From NCBI RefSeq assembly GCF_044359855.1, contig NZ_CP132291.1:1736001-1800000 (forward strand): DNA of 64,000 nt, written 5' to 3'. This DNA is from Rummeliibacillus pycnus_A (lineage in GTDB: Bacteria; Bacillota; Bacilli; Bacillales_A; Planococcaceae). The position numbers and the translations under genes were made by a program. Shown one piece after another: positions 34,349 to 44,157 of the stretch. A model generated the notes under the pieces. The model made no database searches. It saw only the letters and a program-made list of their open reading frames with translations, and was not told the origin of the DNA. Position 1 is the stretch's first letter. Each line of letters opens with the position of its first letter.

Positions 34349-34402
34349 GATATTCAATAATATGGCCCTTAAATGAAAAACGAGCGCTTATCCTTATTTG
34401 AA
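34349..34402. repeat. Palindromic repeat copy 2, left half (split by the IS)
   Basis: It reads TATTCAATAATATGGCCCTT ... GAGCGCTTATCCTTATTTGA, then stops at the IS boundary. The rest of the repeat resumes at 35637-35665 (GGATAGCGCCCGATTGTGGA). The insertion split one copy. Confidence 0.75.
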
Positions 34403-34439
34403 GTAACCCCAAAAAGTTAGACATTATATTAAGTTAAGC

Positions 34440-35149
34440 AGCTATAGAGGATTGAATTCGGTATTGTACCGGACTCAATCCTTTTAATTTCCCTTTAATA
34501 CGTTGGTGATTGTAGTATTCGATATACAAAGTGAACCATATTCTCAAATTCTTGTATATATAATAATTCAGATTTTAATAGACCAAAAAAATTTTCAATT
34601 ACTGCATTATCTAAACAGTTAACTTTACGAGACATACTTTGGGTAATACCATTTTGTTTTAATGCATAAGATTATTGTTTCATTTGGTAATGCCAACCTT
34701 GATCCGAATGTAAGACAGGGGCATCTCCTTCGGATAAGAAAATAAAAGCTTTGTCTAACATTTTTGAAACAAGTTCGAAAGATATAATTTCTCACCAAAT
34801 AAATGAAATTCTGTTACGTCCGTTACCTACTTTTCATTTGGTTTTGTCGCAACGAAGTCGCGTTTAAGAATGTTTGGTGCGTTTTTAAACCCAATTCCTT
34901 CATAAGTCGTTGAACGGTTTTATGATTGATCAGGAAGCCTTGATTACGTAATTCTAACGTTATTCGACGATAACCATATCTTCCCTTATGGTCGTGATAT
35001 ATAGTAGAAATCATCGATTTCATTTCGGCATATTTATCAGGTCGGTCAAGGCACCTTGTCTTTCGTTTTAATGTTTCCTTTTCTTGAACTAAGGCATTCA
35101 ACTTTTTTAGAAATACATTCTCCATACGTAAACGTTCATTAACGTTCAT
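34440..35149 (-). pseudogene. Broken IS3-family transposase orfB
   Basis: The first frame (MNVNERLRMENVFLKKLNAL ... YGYRRITLELRNQGF) ends at 34823. Further pieces of the DDE domain follow in other frames: VTDVTEFHLFGEKLYLS, SKMLDKAFIFLSEGDAPVLH, SDQGWHYQM, then a stop, SMSRKVNCLDNAVIENFFGL and KSELLYIQEF. An internal deletion, an in-frame stop and frameshifts make it inactive. Confidence 0.82.
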
Positions 35150-35579
35150 TCTCTGCTTGTAATACCTCTATAGAACCTTCTTCGAAGATCTGTTTCTTAG
35201 CTTCTTTTTGGTTGTCTTTCTTCAACTTTGTATGCCCCTTTTTCTTAAGAACTAGGGAGTCTATACTTTCATTTCCAAGACTAATTCGCCATTTTCTAAT
35301 TGTTCCTGGAGTAGGTAAATTAAACTGTACTGCAGTCTCTAAAGAAGACAACCCGTTCTCTTTCATATAATTGAGTATGTATAGTTTATCTTCAAAAGTA
35401 TAACGTGTATAGCCTTTTTTAAGAGATTCTGGCCCATGAAATTGATATTTTTTAATCCAAAAATGTAGGGTTTCAGTATTAGTTAAATTGAGTGATTTAG
35501 CAATAGAATTAAGGCTTTCTTCACCGTTTTCATAACGAAAAATCGCATCTAATTTTTGTTCGAGAGTAATTCTTGCCAT
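35139..35579 (-). CDS. IS3-family transposase orfA (helix-turn-helix protein)
   Basis: 146 residues from ATG at 35579, taken instead of 35618 because it matches the usual MARITLEQK start. Two HTH segments (SLNSIAKSLNLTNTETLHFW and GLSSLETAVQFNLPTPGTIR) and a leucine-rich tail are typical of orfA. It overlaps orfB by 11 nt, where a programmed frameshift would normally make the transposase. Since orfB is broken, it can no longer give transposition. Confidence 0.8.
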   Translation of the reverse strand: MARITLEQKLDAIFRYENGEESLNSIAKSLNLTNTETLHFWIKKYQFHGPESLKKGYTRYTFEDKLYILNYMKENGLSSLETAVQFNLPTPGTIRKWRISLGNESIDSLVLKKKGHTKLKKDNQKEAKKQIFEEGSIEVLQAENER

Positions 35580-35636
35580 AAAAAAGGCACCTCCAAGTGT
35601 TAGATTCGTGTCTAACATTTGGGGTGCAGTTCAATT

Positions 35637-35665
35637 CAAGGATAGCGCCCGATTGTGGAATATCA
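35637..35665. repeat. Palindromic repeat copy 2, right half
   Basis: GGATAGCGCCCGATTGTGGA then ATATC continues the copy that begins at 34349; the IS lies between the halves. Confidence 0.65.
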
Positions 35666-35721
35666 TTATAATGGTCATTATTGTTATCAGTGTGCTTTTT
35701 GTGTTTAAATAAGATCCAATA

Positions 35722-36612
35722 CTAAAATTTGATTTTAACTTCACTTAAAAGCGATTCTTCCCAAACCGATGTAAACATTTTATCAATTAAGATTCTGTCT
35801 TTTTTACTTATTAATCTAAAGTAACTTGACCATTTTGAACCAATATCTTTTAATGAATGCCCCATTATAAAATACTCACATCCATTTAATACAACAAATC
35901 TATCGTGAATTTTATTACTAGTTCGGACTTCTACATCTTTAAATCCCATACTGACTAATTCATTTTTTCTACTACGATAATCAGACTCAAAATCTTCTTG
36001 AGTAATAATCTTTATACTTATCTCCCTATCTACTTTAGTTAATAGATTTTTAAAACTATTAACATCAAAATACTGGTCTATGATAATCAATTCTTTATTA
36101 GCTATTTCTAATAGTTGACGAATATCAGGAATTGAATCATTATTTTCTGGATCCACAACCCCAGCATCAATAGGATAAGATTTATGCGCATTAGGATTTA
36201 ACAAGGGTCCTTCACCTTTCACGAAATTAAAGGTATGAGAGGAGATTTCTTGATTGTCCATAAATACGTCAATAATTAAATCTCCTGTTCTTTCTATTAG
36301 TAACTTTATATTAGGAAAAATAAAATTACCTACAACCCCTGATTTTGTAATAATTTTACCTATTTCATATATATCACCGTTATTAAAAAGCCCTATTTCA
36401 CCGTCAGAATATATTATTTTCACCTTAAAACCTATTGTTTTTCCAATATACTCTTCAAGAACATTAAGCTCTATTCCAAGAGTAGATATAAATAAATATC
36501 TTTCAGTCGGAATACTTATCTCAGGTCCAGGGTTATATCCTATAAAATTCAATCTATTATAAGATCCCTCAGAAATTTCATCACAAAAGTAAATTCTAAT
36601 ATTTTCTTTCAC
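35722..36612 (-). CDS. PLD-like (HKD superfamily) protein, possible nuclease
   Basis: 296 residues. The N-terminal half is beta-rich (about 1-135). The C-terminal half has the PLD-like core: ELIIIDQYFD near 175-184, KIHDRFVVL near 235-243 and GHSLKDIG near 253-260. The H-x-R-F and GxSLKD pattern is that of a family of single-HKD-motif proteins seen in defence islands. Whether it hydrolyses DNA, as other single-domain PLD proteins do, is inference. It is an orphan gene after an IS. Confidence 0.6.
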   Translation of the reverse strand: MKENIRIYFCDEISEGSYNRLNFIGYNPGPEISIPTERYLFISTLGIELNVLEEYIGKTIGFKVKIIYSDGEIGLFNNGDIYEIGKIITKSGVVGNFIFPNIKLLIERTGDLIIDVFMDNQEISSHTFNFVKGEGPLLNPNAHKSYPIDAGVVDPENNDSIPDIRQLLEIANKELIIIDQYFDVNSFKNLLTKVDREISIKIITQEDFESDYRSRKNELVSMGFKDVEVRTSNKIHDRFVVLNGCEYFIMGHSLKDIGSKWSSYFRLISKKDRILIDKMFTSVWEESLLSEVKIKF

Positions 36613-36639
36613 CGTTACCCTCCTCTTAAAACTGAAAAC

Positions 36640-36813
36640 TATGAATTATCCAACAAATTAATAAAGAATACTTATTTAAAGGAAAACGCTAGATTGTTAA
36701 AGTTTATCACTAATTTAAAGCCTTTGTTACCTGAATTGAAAGGTAAAGAACGATTAGTAATACCCCAGGTTACAACCGAAAGTTGTTCAGTTAATGTTTC
36801 AAAAACCATCTAA
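36640..36813 (+). pseudogene. C-terminal remnant of an unknown protein
   Basis: A 57-codon open stretch reads ELSNKLIKNTYLKENARLLK, then FITNLKPLLPELKGKERLVI and a short polar tail before TAA. Its natural composition and lack of any start signal suggest the tail of a lost gene. I do not recognise the family. Confidence 0.35.
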
Positions 36814-36930
36814 CTATATATTAACATTATTATCTAATTGTTTATTGAAATATTCTGCTCCTAAAGTTTAAGCACTTAATCTAAAGTATAATTCAAATTT
36901 TTATAATAAACACTATATTTCAAAAAGAGG

Positions 36931-37010
36931 TTATTCAACAATATGGCCCTTTAATGAAAAATAAGCGCTTCTCCTTGTTACAGAAAAGCACCCGATTGTG
37001 GAAGATCATT
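36931..37010. repeat. Palindromic repeat copy 3 (longest full copy)
   Basis: It starts TTATTCAACAATATGGCCCT and ends GCACCCGATTGTGGAAGATC. The ends are imperfect inverted repeats (TTCAACAATATGGCCC and GCACCCGATTGTGGAA), and the middle has an AAGCGCTT-containing stem. Confidence 0.75.
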
Positions 37011-37338
37011 TACTGTAACCTTATTCAAGAAAAGCCCCTCCATTAATTTAAGATGAAAAGTATTTTTACTAAAGAATCATATATACTTATAATACTGTTT
37101 ACCGCGAGGTAGATATCAGCAAACTTTAAAGGCTAAAGCATTATTTTTATAAATTATTGCTCATTTAACGCAATATGCCGCATCAATTTCATCAAAAATA
37201 GATTATATACTTCAACAAAAATAAGAAACAGGCACATTCATACGAGCCTGTTCCCTATTTTGTATAAACATCTCCACAAAACATATTGAATCACAATATA
37301 TTCCAACATATGGTTCATTATATAATATACCCCTATTT

Positions 37339-38304
37339 CTATGTAATAGTTTTTATTACATCAATAGCAAATGTAATCCATATCTTACATAGGTAATATG
37401 TAAATAGGATAGTTTCCATTAAGATGTGTGTCATGAACCATAAAATATATAAAACTAGTGGTAAGGTTAATATTATTCTCAATAAATTTCTGAAGATGTC
37501 TTTTAAAACAACTTTTAAAGGTAGCGGTTTAAATATTGAAAAAGTATTCCTTAACCTAAAATGCCATTTAATTCTTGGCAAAACATATCTATACCACTGT
37601 TCTTTTAACCATGATATTTCATATGGTAGTAATCGTTTACCCCATAATCTAATATAATTAAATTTATTTAATATTAAGTAATGAGTCTTATAAAACCTTA
37701 TACCAAATAGTTTAAAATTATGCTTTTCATATTCTCCAGCCTTTAAATATTCAATAATAATATTAAACTCATTCCAATTTGTTTCTGATTCATTTATTTT
37801 GTCTTTACAAATCCTTTCTCCTCGATAGACTTCTATATCCGAAACGTCAAATGGGACCTGAAAAATTCTTTTTCTATCTTGAAAGAACTCTATTTTACCC
37901 TTTAACCGCTCTATTTTATCTCTTAATTCGTTAAATATTACAATCTCACGAGTATTGTCGGATTTTCTATAGTCCTCAATCACTCTTGTTTTTATTGGAA
38001 ATGTATCTTTAGAATCCCAACTGTCAAATTCCGGGTAATGTTTCTCTAGCAATTTTTTAAATTCAGAATCACTTTTCTTTAATAAAAGATAAGTAATCGG
38101 TACTAATATAACAATAAATATTATTACATTTTTATTATTATTAATTAGTCCTATATTTAACAATACTGTGGATACTATAATTTGATATACTTCATTATTA
38201 TTTTTTTTTATATAATAAACACCAACAAAAATTATAAATAAAGTGTATAATACTCTATATTTTTTTATATTATTATGCAATATTTTAATTAATTCAATCT
38301 CCAT
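37339..38304 (-). CDS. Hypothetical membrane protein
   Basis: 321 residues from ATG at 38304 (GAAGGGAA upstream); a TTG at 38322 is possible. Three N-terminal hydrophobic helices (about 15-32, 37-52 and 57-75), a soluble charged middle (about 76-250) with predicted strands, and one or two helices near the C-terminus (ILTLPLVLYILWFMTHILME). I do not recognise the family. It is isolated among repeats. Confidence 0.5.
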   Translation of the reverse strand: MEIELIKILHNNIKKYRVLYTLFIIFVGVYYIKKNNNEVYQIIVSTVLLNIGLINNNKNVIIFIVILVPITYLLLKKSDSEFKKLLEKHYPEFDSWDSKDTFPIKTRVIEDYRKSDNTREIVIFNELRDKIERLKGKIEFFQDRKRIFQVPFDVSDIEVYRGERICKDKINESETNWNEFNIIIEYLKAGEYEKHNFKLFGIRFYKTHYLILNKFNYIRLWGKRLLPYEISWLKEQWYRYVLPRIKWHFRLRNTFSIFKPLPLKVVLKDIFRNLLRIILTLPLVLYILWFMTHILMETILFTYYLCKIWITFAIDVIKTIT

Positions 38305-38985
38305 GTATTCAGTTCCCTTCAATTATCGCAAAAAATTAAAACTATCTTTACTATTGATGTAAAAGTGCTGTTCTTTTACCTCGAATATAGAAAGAACTCA
38401 TTTCTTATGATACAGTTCACCTAAACTAATATTAAATTGTATAAATTTTTTAACCATTCCGCTCTTTTTATTTTAAATAATAAAACAAACAACTTATTCA
38501 ATGTAGTGTAGTGCTTTAATTTAAAGCCTCATAATTGACTAAGAAGAAAAATGCCTACTTCAATATAAAATCGGGGATTTTTGTCGTTTTAAGGATATGT
38601 AAAAAAATAGGGGACCTTATTGAAGAAAAACTCCCTTTTAATGGCATAACAAAATATAAAAAAGCAATGCCTTTCCATTTAATTCAACAATGAGTTCCTC
38701 TACAATATGGCCCTTTTCATGAATAAAGACGCTTTCCTTAATTTCAGAAAAGCGCCCTTTAATTGAATAATACGATTAGTTTCTATAACCTGTTTAATTA
38801 AATAAGCCACTAAATAAGGTCATCTTTTCTGGGAACTCCTTTACATATATCACCCTATGAAAAACAAAACATCCTCCTTTCTTATAGGTTGAGGTTATAA
38901 TGTTTATTTTTAACAAGCTATCGATTATCGTTTCACTTGAAATACTTTTTTTGCTTTTTCAATAAAAGATTTCACTATGTCAGGA
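38305..38985. other. Intergenic stretch between two minus-strand genes
   Basis: It contains repeat copy 4 (38700-38770). Nothing else is seen except AT-rich sequence. Confidence 0.4.
38700..38770. repeat. Palindromic repeat copy 4
   Basis: CTACAATATGGCCCTTTTCA ... CAGAAAAGCGCCCTTTAATT and GAATAAT match the family along nearly the full length. Confidence 0.7.
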
Positions 38986-41900
38986 CTACCACATGTTTTT
39001 AACTTCATTAAGTGGCAACTTTCTCAGTTTATCTATTAATTGATTCATCTCTTCAGGAATTTGAATTTGATGATTTTTCAACTCATCATAATATCGATTA
39101 GCCAAGTTAGACAAATTAAATAACGCATCTAAATAGTCTTTATTTATGTCTGTAATTGCTATTTCATAAATATCCAAGCATTCTTGTAATGATGAGATGA
39201 TTACATTTGTAAATTGAGATGTTAAGAACATTTCTCTAGTAATTATTGATGACAGATGTAAAAGAATTGAACGACTATTTTTAACATCCATATACTTTAG
39301 TGACTTAATAAGATCTAGTAATTCATCTTCAATCTCAATATCGTTATTTTTAAAATTCTTATATACAACTACAATATCTAAAGCAGTAAAAGCTTGTGAT
39401 GTTGAATCCAAAGAACCTGACATAATTTGCTTCATAATATCTTTATAGACGTCTTTCCAATCATCAATGACAAGTTTCTCTATAATGCTAATACTTAATA
39501 TTGATGTTTCTGTTTCCTTAAATATATCAATTATTTTGCTAACCAGATACTTGTCAATTTGATTAAAACAGTCAGAAATGGCAGCTTGAGTAATAATGTA
39601 AGCTACTAACTCGCTCAATTTTGAAAAATATTTCTGAGCTTGTTTTCCTTGCCCGAAAATATCATACTTATAATCAAGGATTAACCGCTTTTCATTTTCC
39701 AAGTAATCAAAAAGGTATTCTAATATTGTATTGATTAAATCGTTATTCCAATCAATTTTAGTGTAGTTCTTATCTTTAAAGCAGGATAATACATAAAAAC
39801 TACTTTTATAGGATTGAATAACACTATCTACGTTAACGTAGCCATGTATTATCCCTCCGTCTACACACCGAGGAAATTCAGGATTCTTTAGATATGAAAT
39901 ATACATTTTATTGAAAGACACTTCTGATTGATGAGGTAACCTCTCCCACAATGTAACAGAGTAAATTTCTGACTTTGGAATACTAAACTTATCGACTTGT
40001 TGCCAAACTGCTTCAGAAACTTGCTCTTGATATTCTATCAATAGATTGTTTTCATTCAACAACATAAGCTTAGTTAAACCATTATCACGAATATTGATTT
40101 CTTTACTTTTTACTTCATCTAGAATCTTTAAAATTAACTCATGCGATACAAGGTCCTTCATATCATCAACCTTAATATCTTGGAAATAACCTGCTAGATG
40201 AATATCATTTGACGAAGACTGTTTTAAAATCTTATCAATATACTGCCTTAAAATATTTGAATTAAAATAGAAGGATATTCCATACATGGCGTTACTAATA
40301 TCATTTTTATTTATATCATCTACTTTTGGTATATTTTCATAAATTTTATCCAGAAATTTTATAATCCTATCATCATCTAAGACGCTACATAATCTCGGTA
40401 AAACAACAAAGATTGCTTTCTGGGATATTATCTGCTTGAACTTATAACTATACCCCTTTTGTTGAAGAGCATCTAACAGCAATATTAGTTGGTCAAATAA
40501 TCTACGAGTCCATTCAATACTAGCTGTTACAATTCTTTCTTTTGTAAAAAACATCTTAATCATGTTTTCATCTTCTGTTCTAATGATATAAGACCATTTC
40601 CATAGAGGATTTTCACTAGCTGAAATTAACTCGGTACATGCTTTCGCTATGAGTTGTCTATGATCACTAAATATAGGTAGACACAAATTATCTTGAATAA
40701 GCAAATAACGAAATGCATCAGTGAAAGCATCTGTTACTTCAGTTGGTGTGGTACCATAAGTATAAGTGTACGTATTTGGATTGAAAGCCTGGAACTCCCC
40801 TCTTTTTTTATGTTCCGCTGCAAACAAGCTATTAGTCAACTTCTCCTTACTCTCATTTATAATTTTCCTCACATTATATTTATTATCTGTAAATTCTTGA
40901 TCAGAAAAGTCATTTAAGCTGTTTCCATATATATTTAGAGACCTTCCGCAAAGATTTATATAACTCATCAATGCAGCTGTTTTATTTTCTGAATATGATT
41001 TTTGTGCTACAGCGGCAGAACACTTTTTCAGTATATCTAGCGCATCATCAAACATTCGAAGCTGGCTTAATAGACATGCCTTTTTTACCTGTATTTCAAA
41101 CGAAATATCTTCTTCAATCTTATTTACACACTCTAACGCCTGTGTATAATTAAATTCTGTAATATTATACTTACATATCTCTATAAAGTATTCAGCCTTT
41201 CTTTGTTTATCCATATGAATAATGTTTGACTTAAGCAATTTAATCACTTCATGATATTGGTCAAAGTTACTATCTACTCGATACATTTCCGCGAGATACA
41301 TAACCAATTCAAACCACATTGATTTAAAGTTATTTGTCTCTGTATCTTTGGGCAGGTTCTCAAAAGGGTAATCTTTTAATAAATTTATAATCTGCTCAGC
41401 ATCATGATCTATTAATGGCATATAACACTTTCTTAACAAAACTGCTATATTACTAGACAAAATAAATTTGTTTTGGTCATTTTCTTGTCTAAGTACATAC
41501 TCAAAATGTTTATACAATTGTTTATGAAAATCACCTATTTCGTTAACTGGTAAAACTAAATATTTAGATACTTCGGTATTTACTTTATCTGTATACTTAA
41601 GCATTTCATTATAATATTCTTCTTTTTTAATTTCCCACAACGGGTCATATCTGAAAGGAATTTCTTTGAAGATATTTCTTTTCTCCCCATAATTCTTTAA
41701 TAAATCCAAAAATTTATTAATTGCATCATAATGTTTATTCGTTGAATTATTTTCTATAAGGGATTCTAAATTTACAACAGTGATATTCTGACTTTCCAAC
41801 ATCTTTCTTTCAAATTCACTCATATCACTAAAAATTCCACAGAGATATATTTGAGGACAATTATCTCCCATATTGTCTCGTAACCAACCTAACCAATTAA

Positions 41901-42582
41901 GAAAATTAGGGTCATCCCCAGAGAACCCAAGTAAGCAAAGCTGAGTTTCAAGCATAGACTGCTGTACCGTATTTACTAATGGAGCATAATTCACCTGGTA
42001 TGTTCTGTAATCTTCCTCACAAATAATATATGGCTTTGCAGTTGGAATACTGCCATGTAGTTTTATTATTCGTGGATGGGTACTACCTGGAAGGTCATTT
42101 TGTGAAGTTAAAATTTTATAATTTTTTCGAACCGAAATATTACCTATTGTCCTTTCTAGTAAAGTATCATAGTTAGTAGTAAAAACATCGTTCCAATTCA
42201 AATCTAGTAACTTTACATGTAAATCGCCAGGAATAAATTTATCATCCTCTATACTGTCTTCAATAAATTTATCAAGTTTATTCCTACCAAAAGCTACCTT
42301 ATACTCTTCAGCCAACTTTAAAACGTTCTTCCCAGATGTTTTTTTCACCAATACTTTTTCCCATTTTTCTCTTTCATCCCTATTATCAGGGCAGGGATAC
42401 AGTGATTCAAACATTGTTTTTGCTAGCTCTTCCCAGTTTGGTGAGACCGTATTCTCTGCTAAACTTATTGCATTTTTAGAAAATCCAGCTCCTACCATAA
42501 CGGAAGTAGATCCATATTTATTCGGATCATGTAACCTTTTTGCAATATCATTTATATATGTATGAACTAACTCAGAACCCAT
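38986..42582 (-). CDS. SIR2-domain defence protein (defence-associated sirtuin-like)
   Basis: 1198 residues from ATG at 42582 (AGAGGTG upstream; the longer frame to 42618 lacks this). The N-terminal SIR2 domain has GAGFS (31-35), TTNYD with the conserved Asn (N137), KLHGS with the catalytic His (H176) and LGFSGDDPNF near 213-222. The remaining 900 residues are helical with no domain I can name and probably sense the trigger. Defence-associated sirtuins of this size deplete NAD+ to stop phage growth; the activity here is inferred. No STAND motif was seen. Confidence 0.83.
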   Translation of the reverse strand: MGSELVHTYINDIAKRLHDPNKYGSTSVMVGAGFSKNAISLAENTVSPNWEELAKTMFESLYPCPDNRDEREKWEKVLVKKTSGKNVLKLAEEYKVAFGRNKLDKFIEDSIEDDKFIPGDLHVKLLDLNWNDVFTTNYDTLLERTIGNISVRKNYKILTSQNDLPGSTHPRIIKLHGSIPTAKPYIICEEDYRTYQVNYAPLVNTVQQSMLETQLCLLGFSGDDPNFLNWLGWLRDNMGDNCPQIYLCGIFSDMSEFERKMLESQNITVVNLESLIENNSTNKHYDAINKFLDLLKNYGEKRNIFKEIPFRYDPLWEIKKEEYYNEMLKYTDKVNTEVSKYLVLPVNEIGDFHKQLYKHFEYVLRQENDQNKFILSSNIAVLLRKCYMPLIDHDAEQIINLLKDYPFENLPKDTETNNFKSMWFELVMYLAEMYRVDSNFDQYHEVIKLLKSNIIHMDKQRKAEYFIEICKYNITEFNYTQALECVNKIEEDISFEIQVKKACLLSQLRMFDDALDILKKCSAAVAQKSYSENKTAALMSYINLCGRSLNIYGNSLNDFSDQEFTDNKYNVRKIINESKEKLTNSLFAAEHKKRGEFQAFNPNTYTYTYGTTPTEVTDAFTDAFRYLLIQDNLCLPIFSDHRQLIAKACTELISASENPLWKWSYIIRTEDENMIKMFFTKERIVTASIEWTRRLFDQLILLLDALQQKGYSYKFKQIISQKAIFVVLPRLCSVLDDDRIIKFLDKIYENIPKVDDINKNDISNAMYGISFYFNSNILRQYIDKILKQSSSNDIHLAGYFQDIKVDDMKDLVSHELILKILDEVKSKEINIRDNGLTKLMLLNENNLLIEYQEQVSEAVWQQVDKFSIPKSEIYSVTLWERLPHQSEVSFNKMYISYLKNPEFPRCVDGGIIHGYVNVDSVIQSYKSSFYVLSCFKDKNYTKIDWNNDLINTILEYLFDYLENEKRLILDYKYDIFGQGKQAQKYFSKLSELVAYIITQAAISDCFNQIDKYLVSKIIDIFKETETSILSISIIEKLVIDDWKDVYKDIMKQIMSGSLDSTSQAFTALDIVVVYKNFKNNDIEIEDELLDLIKSLKYMDVKNSRSILLHLSSIITREMFLTSQFTNVIISSLQECLDIYEIAITDINKDYLDALFNLSNLANRYYDELKNHQIQIPEEMNQLIDKLRKLPLNEVKNMW

Positions 42583-42678
42583 AAATACACCTCTCCTCCA
42601 TCGATTACTCCGCTTCACAAGCGTTTAACCCTATTGTAAAATCTTAAGTAAATTTTAACATTAACATCCACTTTTCCC

Positions 42679-42744
42679 CTGAGGCCCTTAATTGAAAAAC
42701 GAGCGCTTATCCTTATTTCAGAAAAGCGCCCTATAATGGAATAA
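42679..42744. repeat. Palindromic repeat copy 5
   Basis: CTGAGGCCCTTAATTGAAAA ... GCGCTTATCCTTATTTCAGA and AAAGCGCCC. It lies between the SIR2 gene and the SEC-C gene. Confidence 0.75.
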
Positions 42745-42924
42745 CTAAAACATGATCTCAATCTGTTTGATATTGAGGGTGTGGAGGTTTTTTTTTAAAA
42801 GATTGATTAAAATCATTTTGATGCTGAAAAATCTTCTTTAATAAATTCATACGTTTTAAAGTTAATCTATTTGTTATATGTATTTTCTTCTACTTAAGAA
42901 ACTCAATTAACAATTAACTTAGCC

Positions 42925-44157
42925 TCACTTAAAATTTTTAATAAGCGTATTAAAATATAAATCCCATATTGCTTCATCGTTATAGTTACTAAAATACTTT
43001 TCTTCTAAACTTTCAGCAATTCTCACAGCCCCATTTAAAGTAAATGCATAGTACAGAATCGCTTTTTCTTCTTCAGTAAGTGATTTAATATAATCTTCTT
43101 TGAAATATATATTGCTACCTTGTAAACCAATTTGATCAACTACAATTTGTAAAATCTCATTTATTTTTTTTTCGTTTTTATACTTCCTTAACAATTCAAT
43201 AAATGCTTTCCCTTCTTCATAGGTACTTACCGTAATCCATGTTCCACCTTCTGATGGAAACACATTCATAAAAGCAAGAATGACAACATTATCCTCTATC
43301 TCAATATCAAAGCATTCACAAAAAACAAAAGGTAATTTTTCACCCTTTAATTCTAGAGAAAATGCAAACAAATCAGATGTATGATTATTTTCTATATCAC
43401 TTACTAACTTATTTGAAATCTCGATGCTTTTTTTTAATTCTTTGATATAAGAAGCATAATCATTATGTAACCCTGTTTCAATCCATAGCTCTTCTAGTTC
43501 CACTAACATTTTTTGTGATAACATAATTTGTAAAATTAATCCATAGACTCTTAAAGCAGCTGCATTTAATGCTAATTGTAATTCTTGTAATGGCTCGCTT
43601 TTATAAATATTCCCATTCTCTATTTCTTTAAATAATTTCTTATCATGATTACCACAAAAAGTATTCACAATGCTTGCTTCTTTAGTTTTGATGGATACAA
43701 AATAATCATCTAAGCTATCGGATGGAAAATTCAAATACCTATTAAATGTAAAAAGATTTTTTTGATTTTCACTAAAAACTTTCAATACAGAGCTTTCAGC
43801 CAGGGTATGAGCATATCGAATCCCTTCATTTGAACAAGGTGTATTAGAATTACTTGCCAAACAAAATGCAACATTCTTTTTTTCTAAAGATTTTTTGTAT
43901 AATTTAAAACTAGGTATATTTTTAACTTTTCTAGAATTCAAGTAGTTCCCGATTTTAGCATTTCTTTCTAATTGTTTATGTTCACTAGAATTATATATAT
44001 TGAAAATTTCTTCGCGTTTATCCAAGCAGCAATCTTTATACTTTTCACCTTTACCACATGGACATAGGCTTTCCTCCTCTACAGTATAAATCCCATTTGA
44101 AAGGATATAGGAAGGTAAAACCCCTAAAATTTCTTCCAAACTAGCAATTTTCTCCAC
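42925..44157 (-). CDS. SEC-C motif protein
   Basis: 410 residues. Near the N-terminus (about 32-45) is a SEC-C zinc motif CPCGKGEKYKDCC, as in SecA tails and in many small defence or plasmid proteins. The rest (about 50-410) is helical and of unknown family. It lies upstream of the SIR2 gene on the same strand, with about 340 bp and a repeat between them. Their neighbourhood suggests, but does not prove, a shared role. Confidence 0.62.
   Translation of the reverse strand: MEKIASLEEILGVLPSYILSNGIYTVEEESLCPCGKGEKYKDCCLDKREEIFNIYNSSEHKQLERNAKIGNYLNSRKVKNIPSFKLYKKSLEKKNVAFCLASNSNTPCSNEGIRYAHTLAESSVLKVFSENQKNLFTFNRYLNFPSDSLDDYFVSIKTKEASIVNTFCGNHDKKLFKEIENGNIYKSEPLQELQLALNAAALRVYGLILQIMLSQKMLVELEELWIETGLHNDYASYIKELKKSIEISNKLVSDIENNHTSDLFAFSLELKGEKLPFVFCECFDIEIEDNVVILAFMNVFPSEGGTWITVSTYEEGKAFIELLRKYKNEKKINEILQIVVDQIGLQGSNIYFKEDYIKSLTEEEKAILYYAFTLNGAVRIAESLEEKYFSNYNDEAIWDLYFNTLIKNFK

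Larger units (their letters stand above)
34403..35628. mobile_element. Decayed IS3-family insertion sequence
   Basis: The ends read TAACCCCAAAAAGTTAGACA (left) and, inverted, TGCACCCCAAATGTTAGACA (right), matching IS3/IS150-type terminal repeats. Inside are orfA and a broken orfB. The right end is followed by TTCAATTCAAGG and the left end preceded by TTTGAA, so a clean target duplication is not obvious. About 1.2 kb long. Confidence 0.82.
36613..37338. other. Intergenic stretch with remnant and repeat
   Basis: It contains the remnant at 36640-36813 and repeat copy 3 at 36931-37010. The rest is AT-rich, with no gene seen. Confidence 0.4.
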
